64,000 nucleotides of DNA from Paracoccus sp. M683 (GCF_007096355.1 NZ_VKDF01000003.1:1-64000); one strand, 5' to 3'; shown: positions 55,204-63,676, counted from the stretch's first letter. A program made the numbers and translations. The notes: generated by a model from the letters alone, not told the origin.

Positions 55204-56592
55204 ATGGACGTCGTTCTGCTTTTCGTCCTGATCGTCGGGCTGATGCTGCTGGGCGTGCCCATTGCCATCTCTCTGGGTCTGGCCTCGACGCTGTTTCTGC
55301 TGTGGTTTTCAGATACCTCGTTGGCCTCGATCGCACAGACGCTGTATAACGCGATGGAGGGGCATGCGACGCTGCTGGCCATCCCGTTCTTCATCCTGGC
55401 ATCCAGTTTCATGTCGACCGGCGGCGTGGCACAGCGGATCATCCGCTTTTCCATCGCCTGCGTCGGGCATCTGCCGGGCGGGCTGGCGATTGCCGGCGTG
55501 TTCGCCTGCATGATGTTCGCCGCGCTTTCTGGCAGTTCGCCCGCGACTGTCGTGGCCATCGGGTCCATCGTGATCGCGGCAATGCGGCAGGTGGGCTATT
55601 CCAAGGATTTCGCCGCCGGTGTCATCTGCAACGCGGGCACGCTTGGCATCCTGATCCCGCCCTCGATCGTCATGGTCGTCTATGCCAGCGCCACCGATGT
55701 CTCGGTCGGGCGGATGTTCCTTGCCGGCGTGATCCCCGGCCTGCTGGCGGGGTTCATGCTGATGGCCGCGATCCTGATCATCGCCATCTGGAAGAACATG
55801 CCGCGCGGCCAGTGGCAGGGCTGGGGCGAGATCTGGGCCAGCTTCCGCGAGGCGTTCTGGGGCCTGATGCTGATCGTCATCATCATGGTCGGGCTTTACG
55901 GCATTCCGGGCGTGACCAAGGCGATCTTCACCCCGACCGAGGCCGCCGCGGTCGCCTCGGTCTGGGCCTTTATCGTGGCGATCTTCATCTATCGCGACAT
56001 GGGGCCGCTGAAGGATGGCGACCGGCGCATCCCGCTGTGGCAGAAGCCGCAGGCGCTGATCACCGGGTTTTTCCATCCCGGCACCCGCGACACGCTGCTG
56101 GAAGCGGGCAAGCTGACCATCACGCTGATGTTCATCATCGCCAATGCGCTGATCCTGAAACATGTGCTGACGGACGAACAGATTCCCCAGCATATCGCCG
56201 GCGCCATGCTGGATGCGGGTTTCGGCAAGATCATGTTCCTTGTCATCGTGAACGTCATCCTGCTGATCGGCGGGCAGTTCATGGAGCCCTCGGGCCTGAT
56301 CCTGATCGTCGCCCCGCTGGTCTTTCCGATTGCCATCGAATTGGGCGTGGACCCGATCCATCTGGGCATCATCATGGTCGTGAACATGGAGATCGGGATG
56401 ATCACGCCTCCGGTCGGGTTGAACCTGTTCGTGACCTCGGGCGTGGCGGGCATGTCGATGATGCGGGTGGTCAAGGCGGCGCTGCCCTTCCTGGTGGTGC
56501 TGTTCATCTTCCTGATCATGGTGACCTATATCCCCTGGCTGTCGACCTGGCTGCCGACGCTGATGATGGGGCCGGAAACCATCGTTCGTTAG
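55204..56592 (+). CDS. dctM: TRAP transporter large membrane subunit
   Basis: A 462-residue DctM with about 12 membrane segments, the sodium-coupled transport subunit. Family motifs include AIPFFILASSFMSTGGVAQRI, AALSGSSPATVVAIGSI, GTLGILIPPSIVMVVYA and MEIGMITPPVGLNLFV. It lies four bases after dctQ. A GC hairpin follows at 56611. Confidence 0.95.
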   Translation: MDVVLLFVLIVGLMLLGVPIAISLGLASTLFLLWFSDTSLASIAQTLYNAMEGHATLLAIPFFILASSFMSTGGVAQRIIRFSIACVGHLPGGLAIAGVFACMMFAALSGSSPATVVAIGSIVIAAMRQVGYSKDFAAGVICNAGTLGILIPPSIVMVVYASATDVSVGRMFLAGVIPGLLAGFMLMAAILIIAIWKNMPRGQWQGWGEIWASFREAFWGLMLIVIIMVGLYGIPGVTKAIFTPTEAAAVASVWAFIVAIFIYRDMGPLKDGDRRIPLWQKPQALITGFFHPGTRDTLLEAGKLTITLMFIIANALILKHVLTDEQIPQHIAGAMLDAGFGKIMFLVIVNVILLIGGQFMEPSGLILIVAPLVFPIAIELGVDPIHLGIIMVVNMEIGMITPPVGLNLFVTSGVAGMSMMRVVKAALPFLVVLFIFLIMVTYIPWLSTWLPTLMMGPETIVR

Positions 56593-56610
56593 GGGTTCTT
56601 GCGCAAACGG

Positions 56611-56638
56611 CCGTGGCGGCGCTATTCTTCCGCCACGG
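56611..56638 (+). terminator. Hairpin after dctM
   Basis: CCGTGGCGG and CCGCCACGG form a perfect 9-bp stem 18 nt after the dctM stop, but no T run follows. It may protect the mRNA 3' end or work with Rho. Confidence 0.5.
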
Positions 56639-56780
56639 TCCGCAGTTCACCGAGGCGTCGCCGGCCATCTGGCCAAGCTGAACCTGCCAGACAAAGTGTT
56701 GTGCCGCATCTTTCCCGCGCGCCGACAAGGGCGACCATCGGCACCCGTTTTCGGGCCTGCGCGGCTGAAAGGATGCCGCC

Positions 56781-57272
56781 ATGTCGCGTGATCTGAACGC
56801 GCTTTATATCCATGATCTGTCCGGTTTCGCCCGCGCCTTGCGGTCGGATCTTGCGGGGCAGGGAACCAGCCCGCCCGGCCATCAGGCGATGCTGGGCCTG
56901 ATCGCCCGCGCGGCCGGTTTTCGCAATTATCAGCAGTTGCGGGCGGATGCGCCCCAGCCCGTCATCTCGAAACCCGTTGCGCGTGCCTTGCGCTATTTCG
57001 ACGGGCAGGGGCGTCTGGTCAGCTGGCCCGCCGGCACCATGACGCAAGGCCTGTGCCTGTGGCGGTTCTGGGCCGGGCTGTCGCCGGGGCGCGACTATGC
57101 CGAGCGTGACCTGAACGCGGCGTTGAAGGACTGGCATCTGTTTGGCGATCATGTGCTGTTGCGCCGCTCGCTGATCGACCACCGGCTGATGGCGCGGGCA
57201 AGGGATGGCAGCTGGTATCGCCGGATCGAGCAGGCCCCGCCGCCCGACGCCCTGGCGATGATCCGGGGCTGA
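56781..57272 (+). CDS. DUF2087-domain protein
   Basis: A 163-residue protein of unknown function. Residues 1-60 (LYIHDLSGFARALRSDL, GFRNYQQLRA) resemble a small helical domain seen with glyoxalase-related proteins. Residues about 80-150 form DUF2087, with YAERDLNAALKDWHLFGDHVLLRRSLIDHRLMARARDGSWYRR, a winged-helix-like segment. It is convergent with the DUF6958 gene; the two stops are three bases apart. Confidence 0.78.
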   Translation: MSRDLNALYIHDLSGFARALRSDLAGQGTSPPGHQAMLGLIARAAGFRNYQQLRADAPQPVISKPVARALRYFDGQGRLVSWPAGTMTQGLCLWRFWAGLSPGRDYAERDLNAALKDWHLFGDHVLLRRSLIDHRLMARARDGSWYRRIEQAPPPDALAMIRG

Positions 57273-57275
57273 GGG

Positions 57276-57581
57276 TCAGCCGGGCCGCCGGAACAGCCGC
57301 ACCGGCGGTTTCGGCGCGCGCGCGATCACGCCCTTGGCCTCAAGGTCAAGCTGCACGCATTTCAGCCACCAGCCGGCCTTGTCGCCGCCGGGAAACAGCC
57401 CCTGATCCAGATGCGGCAGCAGCGCGGCCTTGGCATCTGCCACAGCCAATCCTGGCGGCGCATCGGGCAGAACCGCCAGCAGGGCCTGCCGCATGGCGAA
57501 ATATTTGGCTGCGTCCACACGGGTCTTGTGGCCGGGGCTGGTGATGTTCTCGACCTCGATCCTGTCGGGCTGGCTGGTCAT
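57276..57581 (-). CDS. DUF6958 family protein
   Basis: A 101-residue basic protein with the DUF6958 pattern (IEVENITSPGHKTRVDAAKYFAMRQALLAVLP, GWWLKCVQLDLEAKGVIAR), probably a winged-helix fold. It is the last gene of the six-gene operon and starts inside the stop codon of the hydrolase gene (TAATG). No function is known. Confidence 0.78.
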   Translation of the reverse strand: MTSQPDRIEVENITSPGHKTRVDAAKYFAMRQALLAVLPDAPPGLAVADAKAALLPHLDQGLFPGGDKAGWWLKCVQLDLEAKGVIARAPKPPVRLFRRPG

Positions 57582-58456
57582 TAGGGGGCCTCGGGGCTGG
57601 TGGTCGCGATACGGTGCAGGATCATGCCGGGCAGGGCCGGATGCTGCATTATGCGGTTATGGGTGGTGTCGGGCAGGATCGCCAGCCAGCTGCCAGGAAT
57701 AGTGGCGGCCAGATGCAGGGCGTGATCGCGGCGGATGAAATCCGTATCGCCCTGCACGATCAGCACGGGTGCCGCAATGGCGGCCAGCTGGTCGTCGCGC
57801 CAGCCCCAATCGCCGCCGATAAAGGCGCTCATCTTGGCAAACATCTGATCCGCTGCCGCGACCCCGCCGGGGTTCAGATCGGCCACGTCCTGCCGCATCT
57901 GCGCAAATTCCTGCGTCGAGGGCATCAGCGCGGCCATCGGCGGCGACAGCTGGAACGAAGGATCGCGGTTCATCCGCGCGAATTCCGGCAGAAAGCCGCC
58001 AAGGTTCTGGCTGGCCGAGATCGCGGTCAGGCTGGCCACCCGCCGGGGCGCGTTGACGGCAAGTTCCAGTCCCAGCATCCCGCCCGCCGAGAATCCGACG
58101 ACATGCGCCCGCTGAACCCCCAGAGCATCCAGAACGCCCAGAGTATCGGCGCGCATCGTCGCCAGCGTGATCGGCTGATCGTTGATGGGTGTGTGGCCGT
58201 GACCCTGCTGTTCAACCCCGATCACCACATGGTCGGCCGCCAGCGCGGGCAGCATTTGGCCAAAGGTCGAATCAAGATGCATCGCCCCGCCATGCAGCAG
58301 CAGGATCGGGATGCGATCCGGCGACAGCTGGCCCTGGACGCGATACCAGACCTCGTGACCCTCGATGGTGACGGTTTCGGCCAGGCTTGCGGCAGGCATG
58401 GTCAGGACGCCAGGGGTCAGCAAAGCGGCGGGGTTCATGCCGGATGCGCCGCTCAT
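57581..58456 (-). CDS. Alpha/beta-fold hydrolase
   Basis: A 291-residue serine hydrolase. The nucleophile elbow is GFSAGGML (Ser in AHVVGFSAGGMLGLELA), the oxyanion region ILLLHGGAMH, the acid likely in VQGDTDFIRRDH and the His in DTTHNRI. The start ATG overlaps the stop of the upstream VOC gene (ATGA). Without a signal peptide it acts in the cytoplasm. Esterase, lactonase or C-C hydrolase activity cannot be distinguished. Confidence 0.87.
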   Translation of the reverse strand: MSGASGMNPAALLTPGVLTMPAASLAETVTIEGHEVWYRVQGQLSPDRIPILLLHGGAMHLDSTFGQMLPALAADHVVIGVEQQGHGHTPINDQPITLATMRADTLGVLDALGVQRAHVVGFSAGGMLGLELAVNAPRRVASLTAISASQNLGGFLPEFARMNRDPSFQLSPPMAALMPSTQEFAQMRQDVADLNPGGVAAADQMFAKMSAFIGGDWGWRDDQLAAIAAPVLIVQGDTDFIRRDHALHLAATIPGSWLAILPDTTHNRIMQHPALPGMILHRIATTSPEAP

Positions 58457-58935
58457 CCCGCGTTCTCGAAGGCTGTGCGCATCGTGGCGATGTCCAGCCG
58501 GGTCATCGTGTACATGGCCTGCCGGGCACGCTCGGATGCCTCGGGATCGTCCGAGAAGGTCATGTCCATGACCGCGCGCGGGGTGATCTGCCAGCTGAGG
58601 CCCCATGGATCGACCAGCCAGCCGCATTGACTTTCCTGCCCGCCATTCGCGATCAGGGCGTCCCACAGCCGGTCGGTTTCCGCCTGATCCTCGGTCAGGA
58701 CGGAAATCGAGGCGGCGGGCGACAGGGTGAAATGCGGTCCGCCATTCAGGATCATGTAGGGCACGCCGCCCAGATGGAAATTTACCACCAGCGCGCGCAC
58801 GTCGCCGCCCCTGAAGCCGTGGCTGTCCTGAATCGCGCTGCCCGGAATGAGGCTGGTGTAGAAGGTGGCGGCCGCCTCGCCATCCTTTTCCATCCAAAGG
58901 CAGGTGCGGATCGGGCTGGTCAAGGGGGTGGTCAT
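58453..58935 (-). CDS. VOC-family protein, PhnB/YdeN-like
   Basis: A 160-residue single-chain vicinal-oxygen-chelate protein of the PhnB-like group (3-dmu-9_3-mt). The beta-alpha-beta repeats are visible in RTCLWMEKDGEAAATFYTSLIPGS and CGWLVDPWGLSWQITP. The family mixes dioxygenases, glyoxalase-like enzymes and resistance proteins; metal ligands are not complete enough to predict catalysis. Its start overlaps the GST stop (ATGA). Confidence 0.85.
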   Translation of the reverse strand: MTTPLTSPIRTCLWMEKDGEAAATFYTSLIPGSAIQDSHGFRGGDVRALVVNFHLGGVPYMILNGGPHFTLSPAASISVLTEDQAETDRLWDALIANGGQESQCGWLVDPWGLSWQITPRAVMDMTFSDDPEASERARQAMYTMTRLDIATMRTAFENAG

Positions 58936-59615
58936 GCCGGCACCGGCGGGTTCCGGGCCTCATCGGCCGCCGACCAATGCGCCATATGCGCGGCAAGGGC
59001 GCGCTGGAACGCGGGGCGTCCCGTTGCACGGGCCAGATAGGCTTTGAGGTCGGGGAAATCGGCCAGCGCGCCCTCGGCGTCGATCACGCGCAGCGTATCG
59101 GCCATCAGGATATCGGCGGCGCTGAAATCATCCAGCAGCCAGTCGCGGCCGGCCATTGCCTGTTGCAGCGCGGCAAGGCGCATGTCCACATATTTGCGGG
59201 CATTCGCAATCTGGTCGGCGCCGGGCGCAGGGCCGAACCAGTCTGGCATCCGGTCCTGCAACAGCAGTTGCATCCACATCCCCGAGGCGGCCTCGACCGT
59301 GTTCAGTGCCGAGATCGCCCATTGCGTCACCTCGGACCGTCGAGCCGGGGGCAGAAGCGCGGTTCCCTCGGCCAGATGCAGCACGATGGCGCCGCTTTCG
59401 AACAGGGTCAGGCCGTCATCCTTCAGCGCGGGCACCTGCTGATAGGGTTGCATTGCGCGATGGGCATCGGATTTCTGCATCGCGGGAACGGTCTCGATCC
59501 GGTAGGGGGTGCCGGTTTCCTCGGCCGCCCACCGGGCGCGGATGTCACGGACAAAGCCGCGCGCGAAATCGGGCACCCAGTCAAAGGTGACGATGGTGAC
59601 GGGATTGCGGGCCAT
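58932..59615 (-). CDS. Glutathione S-transferase family protein
   Basis: A 227-residue GST. The N-terminal thioredoxin-like domain (about 1-85) has the cis-Pro region QQVPALKDDGLTLFESGAIVLHLAEG; the C-terminal helical domain contains DWLLDDFSAADILMADTLRV. The first segment (RARWAAEETGTPYRIETV) lacks a clear catalytic Cys or Ser at the usual place. It overlaps both neighbours in the operon. It probably conjugates electrophiles with glutathione. Confidence 0.88.
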   Translation of the reverse strand: MARNPVTIVTFDWVPDFARGFVRDIRARWAAEETGTPYRIETVPAMQKSDAHRAMQPYQQVPALKDDGLTLFESGAIVLHLAEGTALLPPARRSEVTQWAISALNTVEAASGMWMQLLLQDRMPDWFGPAPGADQIANARKYVDMRLAALQQAMAGRDWLLDDFSAADILMADTLRVIDAEGALADFPDLKAYLARATGRPAFQRALAAHMAHWSAADEARNPPVPA

Positions 59616-60409
59616 CAGCTTTCCTCCTTTGGGCCGACCACGGCGAACCAGGCGCCTTGCGGGTCCTGGGCGATGGCGATGAAGGCGCCGCCGGGCACCT
59701 CATGCGGGCCGTGATGAACCGTGCCACCCGCGGCGGTGATCCGGGCGATGGCGGCATCGACGCCATTGGCGCCGAAATAGGGAAGCCAGCAGGGCAGGGG
59801 CGCATTGCCCAGCCCCATCATCCCGCCAATATCGGCGCCTTTATGCGAGAACAGCTGATAGGTGCCCATTTCGCCCATATCGACGGCGGTGGATTTCTGC
59901 CAGCCGAAGATACCGGAATAGAAGGCAAAGCCTGCCTCTGGGTCGGTTGACATCAACTCGTTCCAGTTACCGTGGCCGGCCTTTTTCTGGTCGAAGGCAC
60001 CGGTTTCTGCGGCCTTGGCGACCTGTTCGGGCGTCATCTGCGACATATCCGGTTGCAGGATGCCAAAGCGCGCGCCCTGCGGGTCGCCCACGATGGCATA
60101 GCGCCCGGTACCGGGAATATCCGCCGGGCCGACGAAATCCTTGCCGCCAGCCTTCAGGATCATCTGCACCGCCGCATCGCAATCATCGACCGCGAAATAG
60201 ATCAGCCAATGCGGCGGCACGTCGCTGTCGGCATTGGCCATGCCCGCCACCATGTCGCCATCCGACAGCGCCAGCAGATATTCAAAGCCCGGCACGCCGG
60301 CATCGCGGCCCGTCCAGCCCAGCACCCTGCCATAGAACGTGGCCGCCGCAGGCGTATTGCCCGAGGTCAATTCGTACCAGCAGGGGTTTCCGTGAAATTG
60401 TCCCATCAT
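59615..60409 (-). CDS. Two-domain VOC (glyoxalase-like) protein
   Basis: A 264-residue protein of two fused VOC domains (about 5-120 and 135-260) with repeated PCWYELTSGNTPAAATFYGRVLGW and GNWNELMSTDPEAGFAFYSGIFGW motifs and AIVGDPQGARFGI / AIAQDPQGAWFAV ends. It resembles the CFP30B/hydroxylase-type group seen in actinobacteria and proteobacteria. TGATG couples it to the GST gene. Confidence 0.87.
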   Translation of the reverse strand: MMGQFHGNPCWYELTSGNTPAAATFYGRVLGWTGRDAGVPGFEYLLALSDGDMVAGMANADSDVPPHWLIYFAVDDCDAAVQMILKAGGKDFVGPADIPGTGRYAIVGDPQGARFGILQPDMSQMTPEQVAKAAETGAFDQKKAGHGNWNELMSTDPEAGFAFYSGIFGWQKSTAVDMGEMGTYQLFSHKGADIGGMMGLGNAPLPCWLPYFGANGVDAAIARITAAGGTVHHGPHEVPGGAFIAIAQDPQGAWFAVVGPKEES

Positions 60410-60433
60410 GTCCTCCTTCAGGGGAAAGGGATT

Positions 60434-61156
60434 TCAGGCGTCCTTGGAATCGAAGATCGTCTCGAATCCGCCCCACATCATCCGCTTGCCGTCAAAGGGC
60501 ATCTCGGGGAATTCCTGGCCCTCCATGTCGGCCTCCATCGACTTGGCGGCGGCATCACAGGTGGCGCGGTCGGGCCAGGCGATCCAGCTGAAGATCGGGG
60601 CCTCGCCCTCCTCGGCCAGCGTCGCGCGATAGAAATCGGTCTTTTTGCCATGAGGCACATCCACGCCCCAGCCCTCGACCGTGCCAAGCGCGCCATAGCC
60701 TTCGAACATCGACCAGGCATCGCCGGCCATTTTGGCATAGGCGGCCTTGTTCTTTTCAGGCGCCGCCAGCGCAAAGCCCTGATAATAGGGCGCGCCACTG
60801 GGTTGCCCGGCTTCCCAGACCGGCTGGAACCCGCCAAAGATCATCCGGCTGCCGTCAAAGGGCATATCGCCCATCGCGGCCATTGCGGGATCGTTCCGCA
60901 TCTGTTCCCAACCCGCATCGGCGGTCGCCTTGTCCGGCCATTCCGTCCAGGAAAACACGACGGTTTCGTCATCCTTCGCCTCGACCGCGCCCAACAGGTC
61001 ATTGACCTTGCCACTTGGGACGTCGACGCCCCAGGTCTCGATCATCCGGGTGGCGCCATATTTTCCGATCAGCCCCCAGGCCTCTTTCAGGTGATTGATA
61101 TATTTCTGTTTATTCGCGGTCGGAACGGCGGCGATCATGCCGAAATAATAGCTCAT
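60434..61156 (-). CDS. Tandem DUF1428 protein
   Basis: A 240-residue cytosolic protein made of two DUF1428 units (about 1-118 and 120-240). Each has the repeat pattern W(GV/GVDVP)-G-K..DF/NDL, FSWxxWPDxAT, then MPFDGxRMxxGGF. Most known DUF1428 proteins have one such unit (about 117 residues, ferredoxin-like dimers), so this is a duplicated, fused form that probably mimics the dimer. GGAGG precedes the ATG. It is first in the HxlR-adjacent operon. Confidence 0.85.
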   Translation of the reverse strand: MSYYFGMIAAVPTANKQKYINHLKEAWGLIGKYGATRMIETWGVDVPSGKVNDLLGAVEAKDDETVVFSWTEWPDKATADAGWEQMRNDPAMAAMGDMPFDGSRMIFGGFQPVWEAGQPSGAPYYQGFALAAPEKNKAAYAKMAGDAWSMFEGYGALGTVEGWGVDVPHGKKTDFYRATLAEEGEAPIFSWIAWPDRATCDAAAKSMEADMEGQEFPEMPFDGKRMMWGGFETIFDSKDA

Positions 61157-61201
61157 CTGAACCTCCTGTTGCCGGGCCTGCACGGGCCGGGACGAATCGA
61201 A

Positions 61202-61239
61202 GTATCAATCTTGCGGTATGAAAAAACAACTTTTAGTAT
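61202..61239. promoter_or_regulatory. Overlapping divergent promoters of the HxlR gene and DUF1428 operon
   Basis: Plus: TTGCGG (61211-61216), 17 bp, TAGTAT (61234-61239). Minus: TTGTTT (61224-61229), 16 bp, TGATAC (61202-61207). GTAT words at 61202, 61216 and 61236 fall on promoter elements and are candidates for HxlR binding. The plus-strand start point would coincide with the hxlR ATG. Confidence 0.5.
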
Positions 61240-61245
61240 GGTAAT

Positions 61246-61905
61246 ATGACCAAGAACGGCGAAACACCGCGTATCCGCTATGACGAAGGCTGTTTGGCGG
61301 CCCATGCGCTGAATGTGATCGGCGACCGTTGGGCGCTGCTGGTCGCGCGCGAGCTGATGCTGACGCCGAAACGATTCCAGGCGATCCGGGCGGGGCTGCC
61401 GGGCATCACGGCGGCCGTGCTGACGCAGCGGTTGGGGCAATTGGCCGAGGCGGGGGTGGTGCAGCATGACGCGGCGCTTGGCATCTATGGGCTGACGGCA
61501 TCGGGCAAGGCGCTGTATCCGGTGCTGATCGCGCTGTGCCACTGGGGAAACCAGCATCCGGGCCATGATCCGCGCCGGTTTATCAGTCCGACCGCGCTGA
61601 TGATCTCGATGACGGCCAATGTCGATGCGCAGGCGGCGCAGGGGGCGGATCTGATCGCCGGGTTCCAGTCAGGGCGCGAGGGGTTCGAGATGCGCCTTGC
61701 GACCAGCGGCGCGGCCGAGGTGCAGGCGGTGGCCCAGCCAGCAGGCGATTTCCGGCTGCACGGCGATGGCAATGCGCTGGCCTATGCCGTCTATGGCCCG
61801 ATGCCGCTGACCCATTGGCTTGATCGGGGCACCATCGGCCTGACCGGCGATTTGGACAAGGCGCAGCGTTTCATCGACCTGTTCAGCCTGCGCCGCGACG
61901 GCTGA
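61246..61905 (+). CDS. HxlR-family regulator with SCP2-like C-terminal domain
   Basis: A 219-residue transcription factor. Residues about 10-105 are the HxlR winged helix (NVIGDRWALLVARELMLTPKRFQAIRAGLPGITAAVLTQRL). Residues about 120-219 resemble the SCP2 sterol-carrier-like domain attached to some HxlR regulators (GDFRLHGDGNALAYAVYGPM..GTIGLTGDLDKAQRFIDLF), which could bind a hydrophobic ligand. It is divergent from the DUF1428-VOC-GST operon with 89 bp between starts, the classic arrangement for a regulator and its target. No Shine-Dalgarno is seen before the ATG. Confidence 0.88.
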   Translation: MTKNGETPRIRYDEGCLAAHALNVIGDRWALLVARELMLTPKRFQAIRAGLPGITAAVLTQRLGQLAEAGVVQHDAALGIYGLTASGKALYPVLIALCHWGNQHPGHDPRRFISPTALMISMTANVDAQAAQGADLIAGFQSGREGFEMRLATSGAAEVQAVAQPAGDFRLHGDGNALAYAVYGPMPLTHWLDRGTIGLTGDLDKAQRFIDLFSLRRDG

Positions 61906-61908
61906 CCC

Positions 61909-62373
61909 TCAGGGCAGCAGCGCCAGCCCTTCCTCTTCCTTCAGGGTTTTCAGCACGATTTCCGATCGCACATGCGCCACCTGCGGATGGGGCAGCAGAT
62001 GCTGGTGCAGAAATTCCGCAAAATCCTCCAGATCGCGGGCCCGAACATCCAGCACGTAATCGGCATCGCCCGCGACCGAAAAGGCCGCACGGATCTGTGG
62101 CTGCCGCTGGATGAACCGGGCGAAACTGTCATCAGTGCCTTGCCCGTGACTTTGCAGGTTCACCCGCGTGATGGCGCGAAAGCCAAAGCCCAGCTTGGCC
62201 GCGCTCAGCCGCGCCGCATAGCCCCGGATCAGCCCCGCCTCTTCCAGCGCGGCCCGCCTGCGCGAGCATTGCGAGGGTGACAGGTTCACCACCTCGGCCA
62301 ACGCGGCATTGGTCATCGAACCGTCGCGCTGCAATGCAGAAAGAATTGCAATGTCAAAGCTGTCTACGCTCAT
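61909..62373 (-). CDS. Lrp/AsnC-family regulator
   Basis: A 154-residue Lrp-type protein: helix-turn-helix at about 5-60 (DIAILSALQRDGSMTNAALAEVVNLSPSQCSRRRAALEEAGLI) and an AsnC/RAM ligand-binding domain at about 65-150 (AFSVAGDADYVLDVRARDLEDF). It is divergent from hppD with 127 bp between starts and very probably controls it in response to an aromatic amino acid, as PhhR/HpdR-like Lrp proteins do elsewhere. Convergent with the HxlR gene. Confidence 0.9.
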   Translation of the reverse strand: MSVDSFDIAILSALQRDGSMTNAALAEVVNLSPSQCSRRRAALEEAGLIRGYAARLSAAKLGFGFRAITRVNLQSHGQGTDDSFARFIQRQPQIRAAFSVAGDADYVLDVRARDLEDFAEFLHQHLLPHPQVAHVRSEIVLKTLKEEEGLALLP

Positions 62374-62390
62374 ATCGTGCGGATAATCTC

Positions 62391-62474
62391 ATTTTTGTGC
62401 GATCTTTGTGCATATTGATCGTCGATCGGGCGCAGAATGCAAGCCTCATGCACGGGATTCATGGCATTTTTGTG
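62391..62474. promoter_or_regulatory. Repeated TTTGTG words between lrp and hppD
   Basis: TTTTTGTGC (62392-62400), CTTTGTGC (about 62404-62411) and TTTTTGTGGC (about 62467-62476) occur in the divergent control region. They may be binding sites for the Lrp regulator; this is a visual observation only. Confidence 0.3.
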
Positions 62475-62500
62475 GCAAGCCGAAACCAGAGGAGACTGCC

Positions 62501-63613
62501 ATGGGCCCGTTCCCGCATAACGCCCCGAAAGCCACGATCACGGCCGCCAATCCGGCCGGCACTGACGGGTTCGAGTTTGTCGAGTTCGCCCATCCGCAAC
62601 CCGAGGTGCTGGATACGATCTTCCGCCAGATGGGCTTTACGCCGGTGGCGAAGCACAAGACCAGAAACATCACGCTGTATCGGCAGGGCGACATCAACTA
62701 TCTGCTGAACGCCGACCCGGACGGGCATGCGGCACAGTTCGTCCGCGATCACGGCCCCTGTGCGCCCGCGATGGCCTGGCGCGTCGTCGACGCCCAGCAT
62801 GCGCTGAAACGCGCTGTGGAACTGGGCGCCGAGGAATATACCGGCCCCGGCAAATCGCTGAACGTGCCGGCGGTGATCGGCATCGGCGGATCGCTGCTGT
62901 ATTTCGTCGATACCTATGGCGACAAGGGCAGCTGCTATGATGCCGATTTCGACTGGCTGGCCGAGGCAAATCCCCGCCCCGAAGGTTTCGGCTTCTTCTA
63001 TCTCGACCACCTGACCCATAACGTCATTCGCGGCAATATGGACACCTGGTACAAGTTCTACCACGACGTGTTCAACTTCCGCGAAATCAAGTTCTTCGAC
63101 ATCAAGGGCAAGCAGACCGGCCTGACCAGCCGCGCCCTGACCAGCCCCGATGGCAAGATCCGCATCCCGATCAACGAAAGCGCGGACGAGAACAGCCAGA
63201 TCGAGGAATATCTGAAGGAATACAAGGGCGAAGGCATCCAGCATATCGCCATTGCCAGCAATGACATCTATGCAGGCACCGACGCGATTTCGGATGCCGG
63301 GATGGAATTCATGCCCGGACCGCCCGCCGTCTATTACGAGATGTCGAAAAAGCGCGTGACCGGCCATGACGAACCGCTGGAGCGGATGAAGAAGCACGGC
63401 ATCCTGATCGACGGCGAAGGCGTGGTTGGCGGCGGCGAAACCCGCATCCTGTTGCAGATCTTCTCGAAAACGGTGATCGGCCCGATCTTCTTCGAATTCA
63501 TCCAGCGCAAGGGCGATGACGGCTTTGGCGAGGGCAATTTCCGCGCCCTCTTCGAATCGATCGAGGAAGACCAGATCCGCCGGGGCGTGCTCAAGGCCGA
63601 AGCCGCCGAATAA
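62501..63613 (+). CDS. hppD: 4-hydroxyphenylpyruvate dioxygenase
   Basis: A 370-residue non-haem iron dioxygenase converting 4-hydroxyphenylpyruvate to homogentisate in tyrosine breakdown. The iron ligands are His in LDHLTHNV, His in IQHIAIAS and Glu in FFEFIQRKG; the C-terminal GFGEGNFRALFESIE is the family signature. MGPFPHN with AGAGGAGA upstream is the start. Later steps (hmgA, maiA, fah) are not within the window. Confidence 0.95.
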   Translation: MGPFPHNAPKATITAANPAGTDGFEFVEFAHPQPEVLDTIFRQMGFTPVAKHKTRNITLYRQGDINYLLNADPDGHAAQFVRDHGPCAPAMAWRVVDAQHALKRAVELGAEEYTGPGKSLNVPAVIGIGGSLLYFVDTYGDKGSCYDADFDWLAEANPRPEGFGFFYLDHLTHNVIRGNMDTWYKFYHDVFNFREIKFFDIKGKQTGLTSRALTSPDGKIRIPINESADENSQIEEYLKEYKGEGIQHIAIASNDIYAGTDAISDAGMEFMPGPPAVYYEMSKKRVTGHDEPLERMKKHGILIDGEGVVGGGETRILLQIFSKTVIGPIFFEFIQRKGDDGFGEGNFRALFESIEEDQIRRGVLKAEAAE

Positions 63614-63634
63614 CCCGGTCCCGACCAGACCCGC

Positions 63635-63654
63635 GCCCGGCCTCTGTGCCGGGC
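63635..63654 (+). terminator. Hairpin between hppD and the Rieske gene
   Basis: GCCCGGC-CTCTGT-GCCGGGC is a perfect 7-bp stem 21 nt after the hppD stop, followed by GTTTCCC. It may attenuate transcription into the Rieske gene or stabilise the hppD end of the message. Confidence 0.5.
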
Positions 63655-63676
63655 GTTTCCCATGCAAGGAACCCAG

